Part shown: piece after piece, positions 30,615-37,927 of the stretch
Layout: each line of letters begins with the position of its first letter
How positions within the stretch are numbered: the stretch's first letter is position 1
Translations under genes and position numbers: made by a program
Notes under the pieces: generated by a model
What the model was told of the DNA's origin: nothing
Seen by the model: the letters and a program-made list of their open reading frames with translations, nothing else
Databases searched by the model: none
Virus record (IMG/VR): IMGVR_UViG_3300003322_000571
Span: 62,001 to 126,000 of that record
Reading direction: 5' to 3' (one strand)
Length of the DNA: 64,000 bases
From: a virus

Positions 30615-31497
30615 ATGGTCTGAAGTATTCTACTCAATTGAAGGTGAAGCGAAGTATTCCGGACATCCGACTGTATATGCACGTTTCGCATTGTGCAATT
30701 TTCAGTGCAAGGGGTTTGGTAATCCTGAAAAATTAGACACCACAAAAATTGATGTTCTTGGTTTCAATCCAGCAGATTACAAAGACATCTATTCAATTCC
30801 ATTGATTACCCGCGGTTGTGATTCAATCTATTCGTGGGACAAAAAGTTCGCTCACATGTGGAAGAAGACAGATGAGCACGAATTGGCAAATGAACTACTA
30901 AAGCTTTTGCCGAACCAGTCGTTTACAACTCCGTCCGGACGTTCGGTTATTTTGTCGTTGACCGGTGGAGAACCAACACTTCGTGCAAAATTCATCCCCA
31001 CGTTGATGAATACGCCGGAGTTGAAAGACGTCAAGCACATCTTGATCGAAACAAATTGTGCAGTTCCCCTGAAGCATGATTTCATTATGGAAATCAATGC
31101 GTGGCTCGCAGCTGACCCATCTCGTAAATGGACGTGGAGCAACTCGCCCAAGTTGTCGGCGTCGGGAGAAAAGTGGGAAGAGGCAATTCGTCCTGAGATC
31201 GCTGTAATGCAAACTCTCGTCAAGAGTCGTGAATTCATTACGAATCAAGTCGATCAATACTTCAAATTTGTGTGCGATGAAACTGATGAAATGTTCGACG
31301 AAGTAGCGAAGGCTATGGAAGAATACTACACAGCAGGTATCCCGCGTGATGTTGAAGTATATGTAATGCCTGTTGCTTGCCAAGAATCGGATCAAACGCG
31401 AATCTCTTCAAAGGTGGCAAAGCAGTGCATGGATCGCGGATATATCTACTGCCATCGTGTACACTTGGATGTGTTTGGTAACACTCCCGGAACTTAA
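30601..31497 (+). CDS. queE: QueE-like 7-carboxy-7-deazaguanine synthase (radical SAM)
   Basis: 298 aa. N-terminal EVFYSIEGEAKYSGHPTVYA and LCNFQCKGFG, then TRGCDSIYSW; later SLTGGEPTL and ILIETN. Iron-sulfur cysteines appear to be C32, C36 and C73: the third Cys of the CX3CX2C motif is replaced (CKGF) and a later GCDS seems to supply it. This matches the long-insert phage type of QueE as I recall it. The enzyme turns 6-carboxytetrahydropterin, made by QueD, into the 7-deazaguanine core. QueD (34276) and a DpdA-like enzyme (21674) are nearby. AAAGG ribosome site lies inside the preceding gene. Confidence 0.85.
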   Translation: MAKYEWSEVFYSIEGEAKYSGHPTVYARFALCNFQCKGFGNPEKLDTTKIDVLGFNPADYKDIYSIPLITRGCDSIYSWDKKFAHMWKKTDEHELANELLKLLPNQSFTTPSGRSVILSLTGGEPTLRAKFIPTLMNTPELKDVKHILIETNCAVPLKHDFIMEINAWLAADPSRKWTWSNSPKLSASGEKWEEAIRPEIAVMQTLVKSREFITNQVDQYFKFVCDETDEMFDEVAKAMEEYYTAGIPRDVEVYVMPVACQESDQTRISSKVAKQCMDRGYIYCHRVHLDVFGNTPGT

Positions 31498-31538
31498 TAC
31501 ATTGGCGGCTTGTCCGCCTATTTTCATAGGGAAAAGAA

Positions 31539-31847
31539 ATGACACTTTATCGTTTAACGCCAGAAAATGGTTTACCGGTTTCTATCGTGCTCGAACATGT
31601 TGTTGCTGTGACTGATATCAAAACTTCACGTTACAACGCCAGTTTCACAGTTCATATGTCAAACGGAATTCAATACGTCATCAATGAGCCAGTTGGTAGT
31701 ATTACATATCTGCCGGGATTCACGGTTGACTACTTTGAGACTCAGGAATATAAAGATGCTGAAAACCAAGTAACTGAAACTGCAAAGAATCGTCTCATGC
31801 CGCGTCGCAGTGATTTGATTAATGCCCTCTCACCTCGGAGTTATTAA
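31539..31847 (+). CDS. Hypothetical protein, 102 aa
   Basis: Follows a weak hairpin terminator (GGCGG/CCGCC, 31504-31518). Beta-rich N-terminus (LTPENGLPVSIVLEHVVAVT). Similar in flavour to the two small genes that follow; no family recognised. Confidence 0.7.
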   Translation: MTLYRLTPENGLPVSIVLEHVVAVTDIKTSRYNASFTVHMSNGIQYVINEPVGSITYLPGFTVDYFETQEYKDAENQVTETAKNRLMPRRSDLINALSPRSY

Positions 31848-31852
31848 GTCCT

Positions 31853-32038
31853 ATGAATACTTACAGTGTTGCCCTTATTAGCGATCAAGTCTCTTTCAAG
31901 ACGGAAATCCAAGCCGAAACATACGGCGATGTCTCGTTGTCTAATGGTGGAAAAAGGTACCTGTTCATCAGTAACGGTACTACCGTCGCAGTTATCGAAA
32001 AGCCGCCGGGACATTCAATTATCATTAACAAGCTGTGA
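31853..32038 (+). CDS. Hypothetical protein, 61 aa
   Basis: Beta-rich (YSVALISDQVSFKTEIQAET). Five-base gap to the preceding gene. Weak ribosome site. Not recognised. Confidence 0.6.
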   Translation: MNTYSVALISDQVSFKTEIQAETYGDVSLSNGGKRYLFISNGTTVAVIEKPPGHSIIINKL

Positions 32039-32045
32039 GAAGTAA

Positions 32046-32393
32046 ATGCGGCCATATCATATTAACGCGGAAGGCGTAGCGAACGGAAAGGCGTGGATCG
32101 ACCTCGACCACATCCAGATGATCTCAGATGTGGTCGTTGACAACAGAACAGAATTCGGAACAGCAACAGCTTCGTTTTATGTCGTACTGGCGTTCCGTGA
32201 GAACGGGATCAGTTTTTCTGTATATGGTGAGCGACGGTACAACAGCGACAAGTCGAACGCATTCGCAAATGTGTTCGATAACCATCCTCTTACAGAAACC
32301 GACATTGCTAAAATCAATCAAGTCCACGATCAACTTGTCGCTGCGTGGCAGAACAAGCCGAAGGCAGGAACAAACAGCACCGGACCTTGTTGA
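32046..32393 (+). CDS. Hypothetical protein, 115 aa
   Basis: Begins MRPYHINAEGVANGKAWIDL and has a beta-rich first half and helical end (LTETDIAKINQVHDQLVAAW). Not recognised. Third of three small genes after QueE. Confidence 0.7.
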   Translation: MRPYHINAEGVANGKAWIDLDHIQMISDVVVDNRTEFGTATASFYVVLAFRENGISFSVYGERRYNSDKSNAFANVFDNHPLTETDIAKINQVHDQLVAAWQNKPKAGTNSTGPC

Positions 32394-32410
32394 AGCGAAG
32401 TCCCACGTCG

Positions 32411-32439
32411 TTGAGGTCTTCTGAAACCACATATATACT
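32411..32439 (+). promoter_or_regulatory. Promoter TTGAGG-N17-TATACT
   Basis: TTGAGG at 32411-32416, 17 bases, TATACT at 32434-32439, 22 bases before the Nudix start. Confidence 0.6.
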
Positions 32440-32460
32440 CTTACAAGATTGGGAGTTTAT

Positions 32461-32895
32461 ATGCTGCACGACAAGAAATTGATCTACAGGGCGGGCGTCG
32501 TCCCGTACATTGTCGAGGACGGCCAAATTCGTATGAAGTTCATGCGCCCATCAGACCCAGAGTTTGGTGGTGACACATTCCAGCTTGCTAAAGGCAAGAT
32601 TGAAGAAGGTGAGTCGGCTGAACAAGCAGGCTTGCGTGAAGCAAAGGAAGAACTTGGTTTGTTCATTGGAAACGTCGCACTGGTAGAAGAACTGGGGACG
32701 TTCATGGGTCGTACAACGGTGTTCGTTGCAAAGGTAAAGGAACGTGATATGTTCGGAGAGCCTGGATTCGAGACATCAGAAGTTGCTTGGATGACGGTGG
32801 AAGAGTTTAATGCTCAAGGGCGTGATCTCCATAAGCCTGTCGTTAAGGCTGCTCACCGCAAAATCTGCAAGCTAGAAGGGTTGTCGGTTAACTGA
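32461..32895 (+). CDS. Nudix hydrolase
   Basis: 144 aa from ATG at 32461 (GGGAG upstream). Full Nudix box: GKIEEGESAEQAGLREAKEE followed by LGL, fitting GX5EX7REUXEEXGU. FMRPSDPEFGGDTFQLAKGK before it resembles dinucleoside polyphosphate or NADH-type hydrolases. Might remove alarmones, NAD caps or damaged nucleotides; substrate unknown. Confidence 0.9.
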   Translation: MLHDKKLIYRAGVVPYIVEDGQIRMKFMRPSDPEFGGDTFQLAKGKIEEGESAEQAGLREAKEELGLFIGNVALVEELGTFMGRTTVFVAKVKERDMFGEPGFETSEVAWMTVEEFNAQGRDLHKPVVKAAHRKICKLEGLSVN

Positions 32896-32900
32896 TAACC

Positions 32901-32908
32901 GATAAATA
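32901..32908 (+). promoter_or_regulatory. Late promoter motif GATAAATA
   Basis: GATAAATACC, 27 bases before the gene at 32935. A partly overlapping inverted repeat (TTGTC/GACAA and GGTTA/TAACC) covers 32881-32916. Confidence 0.6.
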
Positions 32909-32934
32909 CCTGACAACTCTTTACGAGGCACAAC

Positions 32935-33309
32935 ATGAAAGTTAGAGATCTATTTGAACGCCGTGGCCCAAGCCACGGTAACGTTCCAGTTAAATTCATC
33001 TGGACGTTGGAATGGCAAGACGATGCAGGTGAATGGCAATCGGATGACGTTACTGTAACAGGGACTGTATCTTACGACGATGATCCGTACGGAGTAGGCG
33101 AGCGCCTGGGCTCTCGTGATTTTGAATTTTTCCCTAAAGCTGTTATCTCAGGTAACACAAAACAACCGATCGATATTAACTCGATTTCTGAAGAAGAATG
33201 GGCTAAGATCGAAGAATATGCGCTTGAAAAAGCGCATGACGAACTGGAATCACAGCAAGCAGAGTATGATGACTGGGCACGAGAAGAGCAGCGACTCGAG
33301 CGGTTCTAA
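32935..33309 (+). CDS. Late protein with capsid-targeting-like N-terminus, 124 aa
   Basis: Begins MKVRDLFERRGPSHG, closely matching [10 protein letters not shown] (20536) and related to MKLHEIVTEQ (23704). Remaining sequence is acidic: strands FIWTLEWQDDAGEWQSDDVT then helices with EYALEKAHDELESQQAEYDD. Own late promoter. Candidate head-internal protein; no known family. Confidence 0.7.
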   Translation: MKVRDLFERRGPSHGNVPVKFIWTLEWQDDAGEWQSDDVTVTGTVSYDDDPYGVGERLGSRDFEFFPKAVISGNTKQPIDINSISEEEWAKIEEYALEKAHDELESQQAEYDDWAREEQRLERF

Positions 33310-33315
33310 TAAATA
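33309..33315 (+). promoter_or_regulatory. Late promoter motif ATAAATA
   Basis: AATAAATAAG overlapping the preceding stop region, 29 bases before the gene at 33345; AGGGAGAA is the ribosome site. Confidence 0.55.
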
Positions 33316-33344
33316 AGATCATTACTCTTACAGGGAGAAACAGA

Positions 33345-34145
33345 ATGAGTGATTGGAATCTAGACCGCCTGCGTAAGATCGCTGGTCTGAACGAGTCTGT
33401 AGTTTCGAAGAAAAAGCAACTCAACGAAGGTTGGGCTGACGATGATGATGGCTATGATGACGAAGATCCAGACGTGAAGATCGCTAGCGAAGACAAGGGT
33501 CAGCGTAAGTTCGAAAGGAAGAACAAGAAAGAGTTGTCGACTGCGGACAAGGAAGCAGCTGCTAAGGCCGCTGAAGCTAAGAAGAAGCAAGCTGAAAAGA
33601 AGGCTGCAGCTCCGAAGGCAGAAGAGAAGAAGCCAGAACCTAAGAAGGAAGAACCTGCTAAGGCTGAAGAGAAGAAAGAAGCTCCAGTCGAGAAGAAAGA
33701 AGAGCCAGCAAAGGACGAAGTGAAGGCTGAAGCTGAAAAGAAGCGCCGCGGTAAGGCTCCTAACCCAGAGAGCAAGGCACAACGTGCTCTCGCTGTGTTG
33801 AAGAACATGACACGTGGTGAATTCATCAAGTGGGCTGAAGCTAACACGGGTATGGGTAAGAATTACGCTAGCGCGTACTACGCAAAGCACAATCCAAAGA
33901 GCTCTCGTCAAGTTAAGGAAGCAGCAACACTGTTCGGTATTGCTCACCCGTTCTTGAAGGGATTTGTACTTGCAGAGAACCGTGAACTGAACCAGATGCA
34001 ATGGATCGATGCAGACAGCAAGTTGGAACCGATGTTGTTCACAGAACAAGCAGAAGCTGACAAGATTGCTAAGTACATGGCAGAATGGAAGTCTCAGACA
34101 GCTGTAGTTGAAACATTCGACATGGCAGAATTTGACAAAGAGTAA
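33345..34145 (+). CDS. Lys/Glu/Ala-rich late protein, 266 aa
   Basis: Residues about 55-135 are a low-complexity run of Lys, Glu, Ala and Pro (KPEPKKEEPAKAEEKKEAPV), highly charged and probably disordered. A C-terminal globular part begins KAQRALAVLKNMTRGEFIKW. The N-terminus has LXE sites (GLNES, QLNEG) of the kind cut by T4-type prohead proteases. Late promoter and composition fit a scaffold or packaged internal protein; inferred only. Confidence 0.75.
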   Translation: MSDWNLDRLRKIAGLNESVVSKKKQLNEGWADDDDGYDDEDPDVKIASEDKGQRKFERKNKKELSTADKEAAAKAAEAKKKQAEKKAAAPKAEEKKPEPKKEEPAKAEEKKEAPVEKKEEPAKDEVKAEAEKKRRGKAPNPESKAQRALAVLKNMTRGEFIKWAEANTGMGKNYASAYYAKHNPKSSRQVKEAATLFGIAHPFLKGFVLAENRELNQMQWIDADSKLEPMLFTEQAEADKIAKYMAEWKSQTAVVETFDMAEFDKE

Positions 34146-34164
34146 TAGTCGTTATTACACAAAC

Positions 34165-34192
34165 AAAAGGGAGACTTTGTCTCCCTTTTTCT
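34165..34192 (+). terminator. Intrinsic terminator
   Basis: AAAAGGGAGAC, loop TTT, GTCTCCCTTTT (11 bp, 34165-34189), then TC and more T. Confidence 0.85.
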
Positions 34193-34205
34193 TTTGCTAT
34201 ATACT
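34177..34205 (+). promoter_or_regulatory. Promoter TTGTCT-N17-TATACT with -35 inside the terminator
   Basis: TTGTCT at 34177-34182 lies in the loop and 3' arm of the preceding terminator; 17 bases later TATACT at 34200-34205. Drives QueD. Confidence 0.55.
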
Positions 34206-34275
34206 GTATGCATGTGGTCTCTGCAGCTCACCCCACACGAATCCTCTGCGCTGCTAATAACAACAAGGAGGCCAC

Positions 34276-34854
34276 ATGGCTGTAATCAAATCACAAAAAT
34301 CATTCCACAAACTTCCGTGCGCTCATGCTCAATTCCAGGACTTCGATGGTCCTTGCAAGACATTCCACGGATATGACCGTAGTGTCTCATTCGAATTCTC
34401 GGGAGAGATTGACGAATATGGTTGGCTAGTTGGGTTCGGACATCTGAAACCAGTTCGCGCATTCCTCGAATACTACTTCGACCACACTGCTGTCGCACCC
34501 GCAAACGATCCTCGCCTTGCGGAGATCATCAAGGCAGAAGAAGCTGGACTATTCACTCTTCGTGTATTGCCTTACGGTGTTTCTATGGAGATGTCGGCAT
34601 TGTTCATCTGGGAACAAGTCAACCCGTTCATCCACAAGATTACAGACGGTCGGGCTTGGATTTCTCGTATCGAATGTCGAGAGCAAGATTCCAACGCAGC
34701 TTCTATTGAAGTGCCAACACGTTCATACCGTATGAAGCATGAAATGGAAGTGAAAGCTAAGCAGGGAGAATATCTGACGCTCAACCCACGTTGGGATTAC
34801 AAGAAGCCGCAAGACGTGTTGTATAGAATTGGTGTGCTGAACAGCGCTAACTAA
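34276..34854 (+). CDS. queD: QueD-like 6-carboxytetrahydropterin synthase
   Basis: 192 aa, strong AAGGAGG. The fold pattern of the PTPS/QueD family is present: LPCAHAQ, then CKTFHGYDRSVSFEFSG (compare CxxxHGHNYxxxV), WLVGFGHLKPVRAFLEYY (compare VxDFxxLK) and FDHTAVAPANDP (compare LDHxxLN). The third zinc ligand normally in HGH is Tyr here (HGY), so zinc binding may differ. It would supply QueE. Together with QueE and the DpdA-like enzyme it suggests a 7-deazaguanine pathway. Confidence 0.65.
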   Translation: MAVIKSQKSFHKLPCAHAQFQDFDGPCKTFHGYDRSVSFEFSGEIDEYGWLVGFGHLKPVRAFLEYYFDHTAVAPANDPRLAEIIKAEEAGLFTLRVLPYGVSMEMSALFIWEQVNPFIHKITDGRAWISRIECREQDSNAASIEVPTRSYRMKHEMEVKAKQGEYLTLNPRWDYKKPQDVLYRIGVLNSAN

Positions 34855-34865
34855 TTAATCGAGAC

Positions 34866-34902
34866 ATAAATACCGCACAATTCCAGATTGGAGCGAATTT
34901 AT
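34866..34902 (+). promoter_or_regulatory. Late promoter in a start-sequestering hairpin
   Basis: ATAAATA at 34866-34872. ATAAAT pairs with ATTTAT (34897-34902, covering the start codon), CGC (34874-34876) with GCG (34893-34895), and CAAT with ATTG inside. GGAG at 34890-34893 is also held in the stem. Confidence 0.6.
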
Positions 34903-36160
34903 GTCATTCAACATGATTAAGGAAGCCCAAGCGCGCCTTGCGCTTGGGAATAAACTGTCAGTCGCAGAACACGTTCAGAAGGTTCTCGGCGACGTGACAT
35001 TGTCAGAAGTAAAGAGCATCGTTGAATCGTTTAACAAGGCCGACTTCCAAATTACACCAGAAGACTATAGTCGTTGGTTGGAAGTCGTTGTTGAGCTGAT
35101 GCAACAACACGGCGGGAGCCGTAAGCGTGACTTCATGGACATTGCACTAGACGTTGTTCTCGACAACGATCCAAAGTTTGATCTACTTGGTGGCGATCAA
35201 GAAGCATTGAAAGCACAAGTTGCAAACACTTTGTGGCAGACATACAAGGCTTCGAAGGCACACTCCGAAGTCGCCGGTAATGTCAATTCAACAATTCAAC
35301 AAGCGCGCGAAGAAGAGGAAGCAATTGCTGACTTGATGTCAGTATGCGACGACAACGAGCGTGAAGAGGAAGAGTCTGGCGGTGGGTTTGAGCAAGCCCT
35401 TAAGACTACGATGAATATCGATTCTGCTCAAGAAGAAGAGCACGATGGCAATCCTTATCCTGTAGGAACAATGCGTCATGCACTGTGGAAGGATGTCAAC
35501 AAGAGCAAGATGTTTAAGTCCGGCCACAACATTGTCAAGAAAGCAAAGGAAGAAGAGGAATTCGACGATATCGAACTCGATGACGATATCGATATCGATA
35601 CTACTCAGATGTCTGCCGAAGACTTGGCCTCTCGTATTGTTGGTAAGGCAGGTATCGACGATTACGAGACATCTGATACTGGTGATCAGACAGATGTCGA
35701 AGCTCGTATCGAAGACCTTGAAGCACGTATTAAGGAACTCGAATGTGACGCTGATGCGGACACAGAAGAAATCGACAGCGATACGCTAGACATCGATTAC
35801 GATAGTCTCGGCAATGATCGTCCAGGTGCTGCACAAGTGATCGGTGTTTCTATTCCAGCTTCTGGTAAGGAAGACGAACGTTTCCGCGATAAGCCAGACT
35901 TCGACGACGAAGAGTCAACAAAGAAGTTCTTCCGTACTGCTTTGACATCTCCTAAGGAAATGATGTCTCAAGCAATCAAGGACATTGAAGCAGAAGGGGC
36001 AGAAGCTTGGAAGAAGTTGCAGTTCCCAAAGAATCCACATCCTAAGAAGTCACAGGCTTTCAGGGCGTGGGAAAAGGGAATGAAGAACGCCGCAAAGGAT
36101 CACCTTGGATTCAAGGACAAGCCGGTGCAAATTACTAGTAAACCTGCCCGTAAAAAGTAA
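34901..36160 (+). CDS. Large acidic late protein, 419 aa
   Basis: First about 130 residues helical (LSVAEHVQKVLGDVTLSEVK), then strongly acidic and probably disordered (EEEEFDDIELDDDIDIDTTQ), with a short coiled coil (VEARIEDLEARIKELE). The C-terminus is basic (KNPHPKKSQAFRAWEKGMKN). Acidic middle and basic tail, together with late expression, fit a scaffold or core protein. No family recognised. Confidence 0.75.
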   Translation: MSFNMIKEAQARLALGNKLSVAEHVQKVLGDVTLSEVKSIVESFNKADFQITPEDYSRWLEVVVELMQQHGGSRKRDFMDIALDVVLDNDPKFDLLGGDQEALKAQVANTLWQTYKASKAHSEVAGNVNSTIQQAREEEEAIADLMSVCDDNEREEEESGGGFEQALKTTMNIDSAQEEEHDGNPYPVGTMRHALWKDVNKSKMFKSGHNIVKKAKEEEEFDDIELDDDIDIDTTQMSAEDLASRIVGKAGIDDYETSDTGDQTDVEARIEDLEARIKELECDADADTEEIDSDTLDIDYDSLGNDRPGAAQVIGVSIPASGKEDERFRDKPDFDDEESTKKFFRTALTSPKEMMSQAIKDIEAEGAEAWKKLQFPKNPHPKKSQAFRAWEKGMKNAAKDHLGFKDKPVQITSKPARKK

Positions 36161-36185
36161 TACGAGAAAGTAGTGGTGAGAAGTT

Positions 36186-36407
36186 ATGAACCCCGCTTGG
36201 AACTGCGTCGTTGACGATATCCAGGATGTTATGGCGAGGGGCGTGGCGCTCCTCCCTACGGTTTACTTTGAATTTCTTGAACAGCTATCGGAGAGGGAGC
36301 GGACGCAAAATCTGTGTTTGTTGCCCTCTCCCCGTTTTGAGCTGTATCATTACAGACTAGAAAGCAAGGTACGACAACGTATCAAAGCCTTGCAAACAGC
36401 CGCATGA
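36186..36407 (+). CDS. Hypothetical protein, 73 aa
   Basis: Not recognised; alpha-helical (VYFEFLEQLSERERTQNLCL). Overlaps the next gene start by four bases (ATGA). Confidence 0.65.
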   Translation: MNPAWNCVVDDIQDVMARGVALLPTVYFEFLEQLSERERTQNLCLLPSPRFELYHYRLESKVRQRIKALQTAA

Positions 36408-36781
36408 TCAATCAACCCTACACACAGCTGACAGAAATGACAGATGTCGTTGAGCGAGCATCCACACTCGCTTCCGACGCAAATACGTTGTACGACAATC
36501 TGGTCGCAGGTACTCTTGAAGAATATTACGATCAGGTAATCGTTGCAATTGCAACCGACTTGATGGCCGTTCCTGTAGACAGGACATTCAACGGATTGCC
36601 TGAGATCGAGGATCCTGCTGAAGTGGTAGCAGCGATCGATTCGATCAGCTCTATTCTTTCGCGCACTTTTGCGAAAAGTCAACAATCAATCACAAAGGAC
36701 CTAAGTGTCCTTGTTGAACAACTGCCTATTGACGACTTGCGGGAAGCAAGGTTTCGACGGAACGCAGGTCTTTTGAATTAA
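36404..36781 (+). CDS. Hypothetical protein, 125 aa
   Basis: Helical throughout (LTEMTDVVERASTLASDANT; DPAEVVAAIDSISSILSRTF). Translationally coupled to the preceding gene. Not recognised. A 70-base gap follows, holding an inverted repeat ATCTCA/TGAGAT (36818-36840). Confidence 0.7.
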   Translation: MINQPYTQLTEMTDVVERASTLASDANTLYDNLVAGTLEEYYDQVIVAIATDLMAVPVDRTFNGLPEIEDPAEVVAAIDSISSILSRTFAKSQQSITKDLSVLVEQLPIDDLREARFRRNAGLLN

Positions 36782-36854
36782 ATAGTTGACTTGTTACCCT
36801 TGGTCATATTAAGATGCATCTCATTGTTCAAAATTGAGATAGCAGGTCAATCTG

Positions 36855-37838
36855 ATGTCTCTCAAGAAAATGAAGCCCGTTGAGCGTACCGAAGAGCAGT
36901 TGGAACTGTTTGTTGCTGCTGATTTCATTCAATACGACCCTGCTCTCACTCTCACTGAAACGCAACAACAGTTGCTGATTCAGCATGTTCAGTCAAACAC
37001 CAAGCGGTATGAACGGTACGAAGTTCGTGCCCTGTCGACAGTGTTCAACGACTTCGAACAGAACAAGTTGACGATGAAGAACAATCAGCGTCGCCAACGG
37101 ATGCTGACGTTCCAAGCAAATTGCAAATGCATCAAGTGCGGTATCGAAGCTGACATTTGTATCGTCGAGCGTGTCAGAACCGAACTTGAAGGCGCTCGTC
37201 ATCACAACCTGTATGCAATCACTGCAAACGGTCTTGTCCTGATGACGGTTGATCACTACGTTCCAGATAGCTGTGGTGGCCGTTACCACTTCGACAACTT
37301 CCAGACGATGTGCACCGATTGCAACAACGGCAAGAGCAACTACATGTCTCTGGAAGAGATTGCAGAAGCTCGTGCGAACAAAGCAAAATACAAGAAGGAA
37401 TGGTGGAACGACGAGTTGTTTGATCTCGTCTTGTACATCCAAGAACAAGCTGCGACAGCTCAACGAGCTGATCAACGTAAGCAATGGTACAAACTGCTGG
37501 CTACGTTCAAGCAGTACACCGGCAAATTCCAGATGGAAAAGCCGCAAAACGTTCCCGAACTGATTGACACGATCAAGACGAAAATCTACGTGCTCCATCG
37601 TTCGCATGGAGTGAAAAAATGTCATATCAGTGTCGTTCCTGCAAAGGAACAGGTTTATACGTGGGCTTTCTGGAGCGCCAAGGCGAAGCAGTTGTATGCA
37701 CAGATTGTGAAGGAACTGGGCATTCTGAAGACGGTGAAGTTCCGTTCACCCATCGTGTTCGCGTCGAAGGGATCACCAAAATCCGCACGATGTGCATCAA
37801 CGAAACCTTCTCGCCAGAAGATCGCTACCGTTGGATGA
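36855..37838 (+). CDS. HNH endonuclease with unusually long 3' overlap
   Basis: 327 aa as read. An HNH zinc domain lies at about residues 90-175: CKCIKCG, LMTVDHYVPDSCGGRYHFDN, MCTDCNNGKSN. The part up to about residue 255 looks like real protein. The last 73 codons overlap the zinc-finger gene at 37619 and read like an off-frame shadow (Ser/Arg/Lys-rich end). The two frames differ by -1 at the run GAAAAAATG. Either a long overlap or a frameshift fusing HNH to the zinc finger. Confidence 0.75.
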   Translation: MSLKKMKPVERTEEQLELFVAADFIQYDPALTLTETQQQLLIQHVQSNTKRYERYEVRALSTVFNDFEQNKLTMKNNQRRQRMLTFQANCKCIKCGIEADICIVERVRTELEGARHHNLYAITANGLVLMTVDHYVPDSCGGRYHFDNFQTMCTDCNNGKSNYMSLEEIAEARANKAKYKKEWWNDELFDLVLYIQEQAATAQRADQRKQWYKLLATFKQYTGKFQMEKPQNVPELIDTIKTKIYVLHRSHGVKKCHISVVPAKEQVYTWAFWSAKAKQLYAQIVKELGILKTVKFRSPIVFASKGSPKSARCASTKPSRQKIATVG

Positions 37839-37876
37839 CGGTAGAGCAGTTCGAAGCGAAAGTACCCTGCTGTTGA
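37619..37876 (+). CDS. DnaJ-type zinc-finger protein, 85 aa
   Basis: Two CxxCxGxG-type repeats: CRSCKGTGLY and CTDCEGTGHS, as in the DnaJ zinc domain. The C-terminal 45 residues are unrelated. ATG lies in GTGAAAAAATG inside the HNH gene. No clear Shine-Dalgarno, which favours coupling to, or fusion with, the HNH frame. Confidence 0.75.
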   Translation: MSYQCRSCKGTGLYVGFLERQGEAVVCTDCEGTGHSEDGEVPFTHRVRVEGITKIRTMCINETFSPEDRYRWMTVEQFEAKVPCC

Positions 37877-37902
37877 TTTGGTTTAATGGGAACTCCTATA
37901 GT
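37873..37902 (+). promoter_or_regulatory. Promoter inside terminator: TTGATT-N18-TATAGT
   Basis: TTGATT at 37873-37878, 18 bases, TATAGT at 37897-37902 in the 5' arm of the perfect palindrome at 37891-37922. Confidence 0.5.
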
Positions 37903-37927
37903 GAACGTTCACTATAGGAGTTTTTTC
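37891..37927 (+). terminator. Perfect 32-base palindrome with T-run; holds the next ribosome site
   Basis: A 16+16 perfect inverted repeat centred at 37906/37907, followed by more T. The 3' arm contains AGGAG, the ribosome site for the gene at 37928. Read-through RNA would terminate or hide this site; RNA from the internal promoter would keep it free. Confidence 0.8.

Noticed and set aside
33360-34049. Minus-strand frame rich in Leu, Phe and Ser that looks like a membrane protein
   Set aside because: It is the complement of the Lys/Glu/Ala-rich repeat in the late protein at 33345, which automatically gives Leu/Phe/Ser codons.
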